From contig NZ_ATVB01000004.1 in the NCBI RefSeq assembly GCF_000420505.1, forward strand, positions 82,334-146,333: 64,000 nt of DNA. The letters are read 5' to 3'. A program made the translations under genes and the position numbers. The notes below the pieces were generated by a model. It did not search any database. It worked only from the letters and a program-made list of their open reading frames with translations, and was not told where the DNA came from. This DNA is from Alloscardovia omnicolens DSM 21503. GTDB taxonomy: Bacteria > Actinomycetota > Actinomycetes > Actinomycetales > Bifidobacteriaceae. Below, piece after piece: positions 33,551 through 43,400 of the stretch. Positions within the stretch are counted from its first letter, which is position 1. Each line of letters begins with the position of its first letter.

Positions 33551-35104
33551 TTAAGGCAAACGCCAAGCGCGTCCATCGCGAGCTAACATATCGTCAGCCT
33601 CCTGTGGACCCCACGTGCCTGCGCGGTAAGGCTGAGGTTGAGGCTGGCTCTCCCAGAATTTCTCAATAGGATCCAAAATCTCCCAGCTTAGCTCTACCTC
33701 ACGTGTGGTTGGGAAGAGAGGAGGCTCGCCCAAAAGAACGTCCAAAATCAAACGTTCGTAAGCTTCTGGCGACTGCTCAGTAAACGCAGTACCGTACGTA
33801 AAGTCCATATTCACATCGCGCACTTCCATAGCGGTGCCCGGAACTTTAGAGCCGAAACGCATAGTAATGCCTTCATCTGGCTGCACGCGAATAACTAAAG
33901 CATTGTTACCCAGTTCAGACGTTGCAGTATCTTCGAAAGGCAAATGTGGAGCGTGCTTAAATACCACGGCAATTTCCGTTACGCGCTTACCCAAACGCTT
34001 GCCGGAACGCAAGTAGAACGGCACGCCTGCCCAGCGTCGCGTGTCAATGTCCAGGCGGATAGCAGCGTAAGTTTCCGTGCGATCGTCTGGCTCAATACCC
34101 TTCTCGTCCAGGAAACCGTTCACCTTTTCAGCGCCTTGCCAACCCTCAGCATACTGTCCGCGGGCTGTATGAGCGGCTAAATCTTCAGGCAAACGCACAG
34201 CAGACAGCACTTTAATTTTCTCAGCAATCAAATCCTGAGCAGAGAAACTTACAGGCTCTTCCATCGCAGTCAGTGCCATCAGCTGAAGCAAGTGGTTTTG
34301 AATAACATCGCGAGCAATACCAATGCCGGAGAAGTATCCAGCACGTGTGCCAATACCAATATCCTCAGCCATGGTAATTTGCACGTGATCAACATAGTTA
34401 GAGTTCCACACTGGCTCAAACATCATGTTCGCAAAACGGAAAGCCAGCAGGTTCTGTACGGTTTCCTTACCCAAATAATGGTCGATGCGGAACACAGATT
34501 GAGGGTCGAAAACTTCAGCAACAACGCGGTCGAGTTCCTGAGCACTCTGCAAATCATGGCCGAAAGGCTTCTCGATAATAACGCGACGCCATGCACCTTC
34601 AGAGGACTTCGCTAAACCAGAATCAGCAAGCTGACGCGAAACGGTTGGGAAGTCGCGAGGAGGAATAGACATGTAGAACGCATGATTTCCTTGGGTTCCG
34701 CGCACATCGTCCAGCTCGGAAACCGTGTCGGATAGGCGCTTGAAGGAGTCTGCATCGTCAAAAGTACCCTGAACGAAGCGAATGCCGCCCTTGAGATATT
34801 CCCACGTGGATTCATTAAACTCAGTGCGAGCATGGTCAATAATGTTTTGCTTAATAAAGTCCGCGAAATCCTCGTGACTCCATTCGCGGCGACCAAAACC
34901 TACTAAACCAAAACCAGCAGGAAGCAGACCGCGATTTGCGAGATCGTATACGGCAGGAATCAGCTTCTTCTTACTCAAATCGCCGGTAACGCCAAAAATA
35001 ACTAAAGAGCAAGGGCCAGCAATGCGAGGAAGGCGCATATCGCGGGGATTGCGCAAAGGGTTCGTCCATTTTTCGGTGCCGGACTGTGTTGTCGATGTCG
35101 TCAT
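33551..35104 (-). CDS. zwf: Glucose-6-phosphate 1-dehydrogenase
   Basis: The 517-residue enzyme oxidises glucose 6-phosphate to 6-phosphogluconolactone. The nucleotide-binding motif is CSLVIFGVTGDLSKKKLIPA and the active-site signature is RIDHYLGKETVQNLLAFRFA with the catalytic His/Lys region. Other matches are VIIEKPFGHDLQSAQELDRV and MDFTYGTAFTEQSPEAYERL. The start at 35104 has GGAGAATTG upstream. It heads the zwf-opcA-pgl operon. An 18-bp perfect palindrome lies 18 bp before the start codon and may be an operator. Bifidobacteria mainly use the fructose-6-P shunt, so this set likely supplies NADPH and pentose phosphates. Confidence 0.97.
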   Translation of the reverse strand: MTTSTTQSGTEKWTNPLRNPRDMRLPRIAGPCSLVIFGVTGDLSKKKLIPAVYDLANRGLLPAGFGLVGFGRREWSHEDFADFIKQNIIDHARTEFNESTWEYLKGGIRFVQGTFDDADSFKRLSDTVSELDDVRGTQGNHAFYMSIPPRDFPTVSRQLADSGLAKSSEGAWRRVIIEKPFGHDLQSAQELDRVVAEVFDPQSVFRIDHYLGKETVQNLLAFRFANMMFEPVWNSNYVDHVQITMAEDIGIGTRAGYFSGIGIARDVIQNHLLQLMALTAMEEPVSFSAQDLIAEKIKVLSAVRLPEDLAAHTARGQYAEGWQGAEKVNGFLDEKGIEPDDRTETYAAIRLDIDTRRWAGVPFYLRSGKRLGKRVTEIAVVFKHAPHLPFEDTATSELGNNALVIRVQPDEGITMRFGSKVPGTAMEVRDVNMDFTYGTAFTEQSPEAYERLILDVLLGEPPLFPTTREVELSWEILDPIEKFWESQPQPQPYRAGTWGPQEADDMLARDGRAWRLP

Positions 35105-35121
35105 GCAATTCTCCTCATTAT

Positions 35122-35139
35122 TAAACTAACCTTAGTTTA
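35122..35139. promoter_or_regulatory. Perfect palindrome upstream of zwf
   Basis: TAAACTAA (35122-35129), CC, TTAGTTTA (35132-35139) is a perfect inverted repeat directly before the zwf ribosome site. It resembles in part metal-regulator or other HTH operators. Confidence 0.55.
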
Positions 35140-35402
35140 CTCATGGCAGTCGAGGGAGGGGAAGAGATTGCTCAAAGTTTGCGATGCATGAACTGTGAGA
35201 TATGCAACGCTTTGAGGGGCAAACAGCTGTAACGAGCAGTGCTAAGCACAGCTATGAAAGATACAGCATGCGAATCAAATAAATCACATACTCGATGCAT
35301 CAATTCGTGCTTGGTCAACACTGGAATAACGCGCAAAACAGGTATAGACCCCAACGCAGCTATGTGGTTCTCCTGCCCAACAATCTCCCGCCCAACAAGC
35401 AT

Positions 35403-36080
35403 CTACCCAACCCTCGTCACACGAATATAATCAGCGTCCGTGGTGGAAATTTCAAACGCCTCACAGCCATCTGCCTGCAGAGTAATAGTGTCGGCAGTTA
35501 AAGCGCGCACAGTAATAATGCTGTCAATCATGGCATGATGTGTTTGCAAAGTTTGCAGAAGCTCGTTGTTGTCATCGTTCACTCGACTAATCACAGCTCG
35601 CGCGCCAACAGGAACGAGGTTAACGTTAATCGTATCGAAAACAGGTAAATTGCCTTCGCGGTCAGGAATAGGATCTCCATGCGGATCGCGGTCAGGGAAA
35701 CCGAGCTTTTCCTCCATACGGTTAATCATCATTGTGCTGGCCGAATGTTCCAAAGCATCAGCCTCGTCATGAACTTCGTCCCACGTGTAGTCAAGCGCGC
35801 ACACCAAATACGTTTCAATAATGCGGTGACGGCGCAACATCGTTAAAGCCAAAGCTTTACCTTTATCTGTGAGCTGGATGCCGCCATAAGGCGCGTGCAT
35901 CACGAAACCCTGATCGCTCAGACGAGCCAAAGCTCCCGAAACAGTCGATGCGCGCATGCCTGTTTCATGCGCTAAATCAGTAGGCGAGATAACGCTATCC
36001 TCGCCCAACTCACCATGATGCCATTCGTGCAGCTTCCAAATAGCTTTCACATAATCTTGGGTGCTCACAGAAATCGCCAT
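35403..36080 (-). CDS. DtxR/MntR family metal-dependent transcriptional regulator
   Basis: The 225-residue protein has a winged helix (STQDYVKAIWKLHEWHHGEL, then ISPTDLAHETGMRASTVSGA with LARLSDQGFVMHAPYGGIQL), a dimerisation/metal domain (LRRHRIIETYLVCALDYTWD, EVHDEADALEHSAS), and a C-terminal SH3-like domain from about residue 150. The YLVCALDY...EVHDEADxLEH pattern includes the usual Cys, Glu and His metal ligands of DtxR/IdeR. It should repress iron or manganese genes. The start codon lies only 14 bp from the divergent HD gene, so each promoter must overlap the other gene. Confidence 0.92.
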   Translation of the reverse strand: MAISVSTQDYVKAIWKLHEWHHGELGEDSVISPTDLAHETGMRASTVSGALARLSDQGFVMHAPYGGIQLTDKGKALALTMLRRHRIIETYLVCALDYTWDEVHDEADALEHSASTMMINRMEEKLGFPDRDPHGDPIPDREGNLPVFDTINVNLVPVGARAVISRVNDDNNELLQTLQTHHAMIDSIITVRALTADTITLQADGCEAFEISTTDADYIRVTRVG

Positions 36081-36094
36081 AGGTACACAGTAGC

Positions 36095-36805
36095 ATGGCA
36101 GTTATGAAACATTCTGATCTGTGGAACACGAGCGAAACTACGCGCACACTTCGCGAGCTACACAAAGAGCAAGCGCGTGCGTTTACGCTCAACGAGCAGA
36201 GCGCGCAGAAGTCTTTCGCACTGATTGCTACGCACTGTGAGATTGTTGCGCGTTTGGCAGTAATTCTCGCTGAACAGTCAGGACAAACCGTAACGAATAC
36301 GCTGATTGAAGGCGCGCTCGCACACGATATTGGCACGTATAGCGTGCTCGAAACTGAGCACGTGAACACGGACGCTGAGATTCACGCTGCGCCCGTGAAC
36401 GTTGGCAGAGAGCCAATTTTTCAGCGAAACATCTATATTCAGCACGGTACGCGCGGCTATGAGCTGCTGCTGTCCGAAGGTTTTGACGAGAGCCTTGCGC
36501 AGTTTGCGCGCAATCATACGGGAGTTGGCATTACGAAAGCCGAGTGCATACAGCAAAATCTTCCTTTAGAGCCTCAGGATTATCTGCCTGAAACCGTTGA
36601 ACAGGAGATAGTTTTACTTGCTGACAAGTTCCACACGAAGTCCGTACCTCCGCGTTTTGTTAGCGTTCACACGGCTCGCGCTCGCGTGGAGAAATTTGGC
36701 TCAGAAAATATCGCACGCTGGGATAAACTGGTAGCTTGTTATGGCGTTCCGTGCGAGTCAGATATTGCCAAGCTAGCCGCGCACTACAGTATGGAGATTA
36801 TGTGA
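36095..36805 (+). CDS. HD domain-containing phosphohydrolase-like protein
   Basis: The 236-residue protein contains a metal-dependent HD domain: SFALIATHCEIVARLAVILA (first His), NTLIEGALAHDIGTYSVLET (His-Asp pair), then IYIQHGTRGYELLLSEGFDE with FARNHTGVGIT and EIVLLADKFHTKS (last Asp). This order matches small HD phosphohydrolases acting on nucleotides or nucleic-acid-derived substrates. The substrate is unknown. The start is ATG 36095 or 36104; no Shine-Dalgarno is seen and the divergent dtxR start is 14 bp away, so the mRNA is probably leaderless. Confidence 0.82.
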   Translation: MAVMKHSDLWNTSETTRTLRELHKEQARAFTLNEQSAQKSFALIATHCEIVARLAVILAEQSGQTVTNTLIEGALAHDIGTYSVLETEHVNTDAEIHAAPVNVGREPIFQRNIYIQHGTRGYELLLSEGFDESLAQFARNHTGVGITKAECIQQNLPLEPQDYLPETVEQEIVLLADKFHTKSVPPRFVSVHTARARVEKFGSENIARWDKLVACYGVPCESDIAKLAAHYSMEIM

Positions 36806-37034
36806 TTGCTCGTCTGTGCGTCAATAATGCCGTCAATAACGCTGGCAATAATGCCTTCGATGACGCTGTTAATAACGCGATGTGAACGACCTCTCATCGC
36901 CTTTGGTTCCTCGGCGAGCACGCACACAAGGCGAAAAAGCAGGCAGGCAAAGCACAAAAGCGCAAAAGCCCAAAACAAGGCGAAACAACAAAGAGACACA
37001 AGAGAGACACAAGAGAAAACAAACGGACAGTTTT
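36806..37034. other. Repetitive non-coding stretch before the MFS exporter
   Basis: Short imperfect repeats of CAATAATGCC/CAATAACGC occur at 36817-36875, followed by a purine- and A-rich leader. The reading frame of the MFS gene is open through part of it but its composition does not look coding. Confidence 0.45.
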
Positions 37035-38198
37035 ATGAAGAGAAGTATTCTTTCCCTGGCTGCGGGAACTTTTGCCCTCGGCGCTTCGGAATTTGTGATG
37101 ATGGGCGTTTTGCCACATGCTGCGCAGGATACAGCAGTAAGTATTCCGACGGCTGGGCACTATGTATCTGCCTATGCAATTGGCGTATGCGTAGGCGCGC
37201 TGATGCTCATTTTTGGACGCACTATTAAGCCTCGTAATCTGATTATTCTTTTTATGATTGTGACGCTTGTGGGTAATGCCATGGCTGCTGTAGCGCCTAA
37301 TTTTTCTATTTTGCTTATTGCTCGTTTTATTTCGGGGCTGCCGCACGGTGCGTTCTTTGGAACTGGAACGATTATTGCTCGAGCTCTTGCAGATAAAGGT
37401 AAAGAGGGCATGGCAGTATCGCAGATGGTTATAGGTCAGACAGTTGCGAATATGGTCGGCGTACCGTTTGGTACATGGCTGGCAACAGTAGTTTCATGGC
37501 GTTTGGCATTTGCTATTTTATCTGTGTGGGCACTGATGACGATTATGCTTGTGCTCAGCTTTGTGCCTGATATTCCTGTTATTCCTGACGCTGGTTTAAT
37601 GGGACAGTTTAAGTTCCTAGGCAGCATGAAGCCTTGGTTTGTGATTTTTGCTGTGTTTTTAGGTAACTCCGGTATTTTCTGCTGGTGGAGTTACGTTTCT
37701 CCTTGGCTGCAACATGTGGGCGGCTGGAGCGAAGCATTAGTTCCATTGTTAATGACTCTTGCTGGCTTCGGTATGGTTGTTGGCGGCTTAGTAGGCGGCA
37801 AGATTACCGATAAGTTTGTGCCTGGTTTGGTCGCTGGCTTTGGCCAGCTCATTGCCGTTTTCGCGATGATTGCGATTTTCCTCGACCCCGGTTCGCGCCC
37901 GACCTCGGCCATTCTTACCTTTATTTGCGCGGTTGGCATGTTCTTTATTTCGTCTCCACAGCAGCTGCTGATGGTTAAGCTCGGCGAAGGCGGCGGCGAA
38001 ATGCTCGCGGGTGCGATGGTTCAGATCGCGTTTAACGGCGGCAACTCTTTGGGCTCGATTATGGGTGGTATCGCTTTGGAGAATTCCGGCGAGGACTACC
38101 ACATGGCCGCTTTGACCGGCGTTCCATTTACCTTCGTTGCTGTTGCACTTCTGTTCGCGTTCTTCTTCCTGCACGAGCGCAGGAGCAGGAAAGTGTAG
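37035..38198 (+). CDS. MFS transporter, AraJ-like
   Basis: The 387-residue major facilitator starts MKRSILSLAAGTFALGASEF, VMMGVLPHAAQ and has twelve predicted helices. GLPHGAFFGTGTIIARALAD and MGGIALENSGEDYHMA are typical of the DHA1 AraJ/YdhP (arabinose or drug efflux) group. Family members export sugars, nucleosides or drugs. The start at 37035 is preferred because the first membrane helix begins there; an in-frame extension to 36882 is rich in Lys/Arg/Gln and unlikely. A terminator follows 20 bp downstream. Confidence 0.9.
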   Translation: MKRSILSLAAGTFALGASEFVMMGVLPHAAQDTAVSIPTAGHYVSAYAIGVCVGALMLIFGRTIKPRNLIILFMIVTLVGNAMAAVAPNFSILLIARFISGLPHGAFFGTGTIIARALADKGKEGMAVSQMVIGQTVANMVGVPFGTWLATVVSWRLAFAILSVWALMTIMLVLSFVPDIPVIPDAGLMGQFKFLGSMKPWFVIFAVFLGNSGIFCWWSYVSPWLQHVGGWSEALVPLLMTLAGFGMVVGGLVGGKITDKFVPGLVAGFGQLIAVFAMIAIFLDPGSRPTSAILTFICAVGMFFISSPQQLLMVKLGEGGGEMLAGAMVQIAFNGGNSLGSIMGGIALENSGEDYHMAALTGVPFTFVAVALLFAFFFLHERRSRKV

Positions 38199-38218
38199 GG
38201 TTTTTGTCTGCTCGATGC

Positions 38219-38266
38219 CGTGGCGGTTGTTAGTTCGTTGTACTAGCAATTGCCACGTTTGTATTT
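38219..38266 (+). terminator. Terminator of the MFS exporter gene
   Basis: CGTGGCGGTTG (38219-38229) pairs with CAATTGCCACG (38247-38257) with two G-U pairs, then TTTGTATTTG. Confidence 0.65.
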
Positions 38267-38419
38267 GTCCGATTTTGGGCTCCAGACGGACGTGAGCGTT
38301 GAGAGCTGGGGATACTCACAACGCCCACGAACTATTCTGTCTATTCCGTCTACTCCTCTACAGTCGCATTCGGACACAAAGCCCATACGCCTACGAGAAT
38401 GGTTAGCGCACCAGAGAAG

Positions 38420-38689
38420 ATGAACATAATCCAGGTTATGAGCCGGGTAAAGGTTCCTCAAACAGGAGATGAGAATATACCTGAGGGGACAAAGTTCAGT
38501 GTTCCTGATGAATCGCCTGTGACTGTTCAGTCGACAGACAAGGTTATTAATCCTGAGCCTAGCTATGCTGACACCATCGTGAAGATGGCAGAGACCAGCA
38601 GGTCGAAGCCATCTAATATCGCTCTCGCAAGCATCGTCCTCATGGTCATGATTGCAGGTGTTATCACCACACTACGCCGCTGCGCCTAG
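38420..38689 (+). CDS. Hypothetical small protein with C-terminal membrane helix
   Basis: An 89-residue frame from ATG 38420 (AGAGAAG upstream) has a polar first part (VPQTGDENIPEGTKFSVPDE) and one membrane helix at the end (SNIALASIVLMVMIAGVITT, then LRRCA). It could be a small tail-anchored protein or the 3' remnant of a surface protein, since VPQTGD resembles a sortase-type motif but is not followed directly by the helix. No family is recognised. It lies alone between the MFS and NADH oxidase genes. Confidence is low because no homology can be seen. Confidence 0.4.
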   Translation: MNIIQVMSRVKVPQTGDENIPEGTKFSVPDESPVTVQSTDKVINPEPSYADTIVKMAETSRSKPSNIALASIVLMVMIAGVITTLRRCA

Positions 38690-38704
38690 CCGCGATATAA
38701 AAGA

Positions 38705-38743
38705 AGAGGCGGGGCCGATTCCCTATGAATCAGCCCCTCCTCT
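38705..38743 (-). terminator. Terminator of the NADH oxidase gene
   Basis: A long stem, AGAGG-GGGGC-GATTC with GAATC-GCCCC-CCTCT, lies just past the stop at 38756. The minus strand then reads TCTTTTATA. Confidence 0.8.
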
Positions 38744-38755
38744 GTCGTTATCTAT

Positions 38756-40120
38756 TTACTGCGCTACAGCAGCCAAAGCAACCGAGCCAACGAAGTTGAT
38801 TGGCTGGCTGAAGTTTGGCTGGAATAGGAAGTCAGCGCCAGCAAGATCTGCAATGCCGAACTTTGCTTGAATAGCCACAGAAACGACGTTAGCCGCCAAA
38901 GAAATATCGTGCTTGGAAATGAACTGGGCGCCCAAAACACGGCCTGTTGCCTTATCCCACACCAAAGTAGATGTAACTGGAGTGGTGCTGAGCATAAAGT
39001 TTGGGCGATAATCCTCAGTCACCGTTACTGTGCCAACGTCGTAACCGCGGCGTACAGCAGATGCATAAGTCAAACCGGTAGCGCACATCGACAAATCATA
39101 CAGTTGAACGGCGCTCGTTGCCTGAGTACCCAAATATGCGTGCGTTGGCTCCACAATATTTTCGCCGATGAGCAAACCTTGACGCACAGCGTTCGTAGCC
39201 AGCGGAATATAGTCAGGCGCCTGCGTTGGGTTATAGAAAACAGTAGCGCTATCGCCGGCAGCAAGCACATCGTTGGTCACAGTGCCATCTGGCAAGCTGG
39301 CGCGCATATATTCGTCCACAATAATCGCGCCGTTTGGCAAAGTTTTCAACTGGTCAGCAATCAAGTCGTTGTGCGGACGGAAACCTGCGCCCATAACAGC
39401 GAAATCAGCAGTGTATTCGCCCTTCTCAGTAACAACCGTTACGCCATCTTCTGCAGGGCGGAAGGCAACGACCTTCTGGCCCAAAGCCAGCGTTACGCCA
39501 TGCTCTTCAAACGCTTTCTCGGCTGGCTCATAAACAGCGGCATCGAAGTTGTTCTCGAGAACGTGGTCGAGCGCGTCAATCAGCGTTACCTTAATATTGT
39601 TCTGGCTAAACTGCTCGGCAAGCTCCGCGCCAATATAGCCGGCGCCAATAACCACAGCGGACTTAGCGCTCTTAGCGCGCTCCTTAATTTCGAGCGCATG
39701 ATCCCAGTTCTTGCACAGCAGTACGGAACCGTCCTCGCGAGCCTGAGCCAAGCCCTCAATTGGAGGCAAAACCGGAGCAGAACCTGTGGTAACCACGAGC
39801 TTGTCGAAGCTGTACTCGCTCACCTCGCCGCTCTCCAAGTCGCGTGCGTGCAAGGTTTTGTCAGCAACGTCCACGTCGAGAACATCATGACGCATGTGCA
39901 TGGTTGCGCCTGCCTCTGCCAAAGCCTCAGGTGAGGAATAGAACATGCGCTGCGGATTGCTCACATTGTTGCCCACCCACAAAGCGATGCCGCAGGAGAG
40001 GAAGGAGAGCGAGTCGTTGCGCTCGAAAACGTGAACCGTCCAATCCGGATGCGCTTTGAGAATCGAGGTGGTTGCGAAAGTTCCAGCGTGTGTACAGCCA
40101 ATAACGGCAACAGTAGTCAT
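38756..40120 (-). CDS. nox: NADH oxidase / CoA-disulfide reductase family flavoprotein
   Basis: The 454-residue FAD/NAD enzyme starts with VAVIGCTHAGTFATTSIL and has the single redox cysteine at residue 43 in LSFLSCGIALWVGNN. The NAD-binding motif is AVVIGAGYIGAELAEQFSQN and the second FAD block is NDVLAAGDSATVFYNPTQAP. This is the pattern of water-forming NADH oxidases and related peroxidases. In an anaerobe or aerotolerant fermenter it removes oxygen and recycles NAD+. A strong AAAGGAG ribosome site precedes the ATG. It is a single-gene unit with its own terminator. Confidence 0.93.
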   Translation of the reverse strand: MTTVAVIGCTHAGTFATTSILKAHPDWTVHVFERNDSLSFLSCGIALWVGNNVSNPQRMFYSSPEALAEAGATMHMRHDVLDVDVADKTLHARDLESGEVSEYSFDKLVVTTGSAPVLPPIEGLAQAREDGSVLLCKNWDHALEIKERAKSAKSAVVIGAGYIGAELAEQFSQNNIKVTLIDALDHVLENNFDAAVYEPAEKAFEEHGVTLALGQKVVAFRPAEDGVTVVTEKGEYTADFAVMGAGFRPHNDLIADQLKTLPNGAIIVDEYMRASLPDGTVTNDVLAAGDSATVFYNPTQAPDYIPLATNAVRQGLLIGENIVEPTHAYLGTQATSAVQLYDLSMCATGLTYASAVRRGYDVGTVTVTEDYRPNFMLSTTPVTSTLVWDKATGRVLGAQFISKHDISLAANVVSVAIQAKFGIADLAGADFLFQPNFSQPINFVGSVALAAVAQ

Positions 40121-40406
40121 AACAGCTCCTTTGCTAAGCCTGTGTTTAAATGTTATGCGCGCGGCTTATCGCACTTGCGAGCCACGCCATTTGTGGTTCT
40201 TTGCCATTCTTTCCCGCGTTCAAGTGTAGTCGATGATTGCATTATGTTCGATTGATTTTAAGGAAATTTAGTGTGAGCCAGATTACATTATTATTGAGAA
40301 TTTATTAAACTGCGCAAGATATGGCTTGTTAGCCCTGTTTTGTCCTTCTGTTGTTACTAGAATCATACATAAGACTGAGAGAAGATGATTGCTTGCGTTT
40401 TTCTAC
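40121..40406. other. Divergent intergenic region between nox and the surface protein gene
   Basis: About 286 AT-rich bases separate nox from the 11-G tract. No gene is seen. Promoters of both genes should lie here but no clear consensus pair stands out. Confidence 0.4.
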
Positions 40407-40417
40407 GGGGGGGGGGG
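40407..40417 (+). repeat. Homopolymeric G11 tract in the surface protein leader
   Basis: Eleven consecutive G at 40407-40417, 35 bp before the start codon of the large surface protein. Tracts of this length are slippage-prone and can switch expression of bifidobacterial surface genes. Confidence 0.8.
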
Positions 40418-40452
40418 TAGGCTCGTCTTTTCGTGAGAGAGGAGAGAAGAAG

Positions 40453-43400
40453 ATGAAACTGAGAAATGCTGTAGTTTCAGCTCTTTTGACTTTGGCAATG
40501 GTTGTGCCTATGGCAGGTGCAGCTGTGGCTGCAGAAGAGCCAGCTCCGAATCCAACGTCTAACTCTGCACCGGTAACGACGGAGACTGAGAAAGACGTGA
40601 AGAAAGACACGGAGAAGGCTGAGAGTGGGAAGAAGGCAGAAGAAAACAGTGCAGGCGATAAACAGGATCGCGCTGCGACTCCTGAAGTAACCGCAGCTCC
40701 TGAGAGCAGGTCAGCACAAGCTCAACCAGTTATCGAAGCGCAGCTGATGGATTTAGAAGGTAAAGCGGTAAAAGCTCAGCTTGCTAATCCGTCTGCAGAT
40801 GTTGATACGCGCTTAGGAACTGATTATCTGGTTCGCATTCACGCTGTGTTCCCAGCTGGCTCTGAGAAGAAAGTAAACGTACGCTTGAAGTACGGCGTGC
40901 AGTATCGAACGCATAAATACGATACAACGGCGGGATGGTATCTTGCTCTTAAAGAAAATGGCTTAACTGAGCCATCAAAGCAGAGCGCTGATGAAGATAA
41001 GCCTTCAAAGATTTACGGAACATCGTTCGATGATGGTGTTACCACTTTCGAATTCCAAGACGGAACCCAAGAGGTAACTTTCGATATTCCTGTGACAGTA
41101 TCGTGGGGCACTGGTAACGGCATTTCCGATGGTATGCCAAATATTCCAGAAGGAGTGAGCGTTACTCAGAGTTTCCTGCCAGAGAGCGGTGGAACTGTAG
41201 ACAATAAGGTTGCCGCCAACTTCCACGTGTCTGGCTTGAGAGGCGCAGTGGTGGGCATTACGGGCAATCTGGCTCAGATGCAGAATAAGCGGGGACATAT
41301 CTCTGTTCCTGTAGATACTCCGAAGGCCGTCGGTCATGATGTTATTTTTAATGCAGGTCTGAGCAACAATTCTAATGCGTTATTGGACGACTATTTCGTT
41401 GCATTGTTGGCACCTGCCAAGGCCGAGTATATGGGGTTAGGTAACCCGTCCCCAGTATTCGCGGATGATGCTGCCACTCCGAAAGTATTGCACGCCGGAG
41501 AGCATTTCGCTATGAGCACCGGTGTTGATTATGTGGTGCCAGAAGGCAACAAACTGTACGTGTGGCAGCGCACGAAGGGGTACATGGTCACGGAAAATGA
41601 GCGTAGCTTCAACCCAACGTGGCGCTTCCCGAAGGCTGATTTCCCTACTGGTTCCATTGTGGAAATTAAGGAAATCGATTTGGGTGTGAAGTTCCATAAT
41701 CCGTATGAGCAATCGATGTACCTTCCATACAATCAGAACCAACTTGGCAAGATGAGCTACGAGATTGTGAAGCCATACGAGGATGTATACGCCAACGATG
41801 TGCTGTATCCGCAGGATAAGAACAATCCGGTATGGGAAGGCTATATCGCCGATAACAACGTGTATATGGGCGCACCTGGTTTCGAACACACGCAGGAACG
41901 CACTTTCGGCTACTTCACTATCGGTAATCGAGGAACGGCTAATTCGCGAGCTAAAACCATTATTATCGATTACGACATGAATGATACCCACGTTGGAGGC
42001 GTTACCGCACAGACTCTGCCATTCCTGTCGCGACCATATCGCGGGGAAGAGGCCACTAAGGTGACTGACTTCAAAGTTGTTCTGTGGGATAGTAAAACAA
42101 ACAAAACCACTGAGCATACTATGAAGAATCCTCCACAGCGTTTCCGCGTGCAAACTGTGTTGGGCAAGGGAAACCATGAAGGTATCTTCCTGAAGCATAT
42201 TGAATACAAGGTCGATACTATCCCGGCGAAGACAGCATGGGTAAGCTATCCAACTAACCTCAGGGCGGATGGTGACGCAGGTAAAGAGGACTTCGATTCG
42301 CCAAGTGAATCTTTCCCATATTACGGTGTCGTTCTCAACAATACGAAGATTGAGAAGGGTCGCTGGGGAGATGACCCAAGCCTGTTCAAGACACGTATTC
42401 GTATTGAAAACACGGGAGCAGAAGAGCCAAACTGGCATTATCGCAACCAGGCTGTGTGGGATACGAATGGCGATGGTATCGAAGAGCCATACCAGTATGA
42501 AGGTCGTTCTGCTGACCACGTGACCTTAGGCGATACCTTCACGGCGTTTACGGGTAAGAGCTTCATTCAAGGACATGGTAGCACTACCGCTTGGCACAAC
42601 CAGGATATTGAGGTGCTCAAGGGCAAGCAGAAGCGTGATGCTGAGGTGGAGTACTTCATGCCGAAGGACGGTGAGGGAATAGAATCCCTCAAGGCCGTTT
42701 ATATGGTGAGCCCATATGGCTCCGATATGAGCTTCACCATGAAGTATCGGCCTGTGTCCTCAAAGTATGCATGGGATACGGATGTGCAGGAGCAACCGGG
42801 CGGATATGTAGACGGCGAACAGCCTGATGTTTACGAGGTTCCTGCATCCGATGCGCTCAAGGCGCAATATCCAAACGCGAAGGTGTACAAGCTCGACTTC
42901 TCGAAGATTACAGATAAAGAGCAAAAGTATCGTACGCGCATTTGGGGTCCAAGCGTTGCATGGCGCGAAGCATCTGAGCAGATGCCATATTCCATTTATC
43001 CGACCTTTTGGGCATACACAGGCGAAACCTATCTGCATGTGAACTATACCTCTGATCCTAAGAAGGATAAGGTTGGCACGGTGGACCAGCTCATGTGGTA
43101 CGAGTTCGATACAGACACTAAGGAAGACCTCGAATATTCTTCCAACGGTTTCGTATCCGATAAGTGGGATCTTAACGGCAACGGCTCCACCGAAGACAAG
43201 CTCGGCCTGCCATACGGTGTGCTCGACATTAAGGCACCAACCGATGTATCTGCACAGTCTGCAGCCAAGATGGCTACTCAGCCAGAGACTCGCTACGTTA
43301 CCTATGATGGCGTAAAGAAGGCTGTTATTGGTGCAGAAAGTAACGTGGATTATCGCCTTGTGGCAACCAATCCTACAACCGAGAACGTTAAGGGTATTCA

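Noticed and set aside
36882..37034. 51-residue N-terminal extension of the MFS exporter
   Set aside because: The extension is a Lys/Arg/Gln-rich low-complexity tract; the family starts at MKRSILSLAAG.
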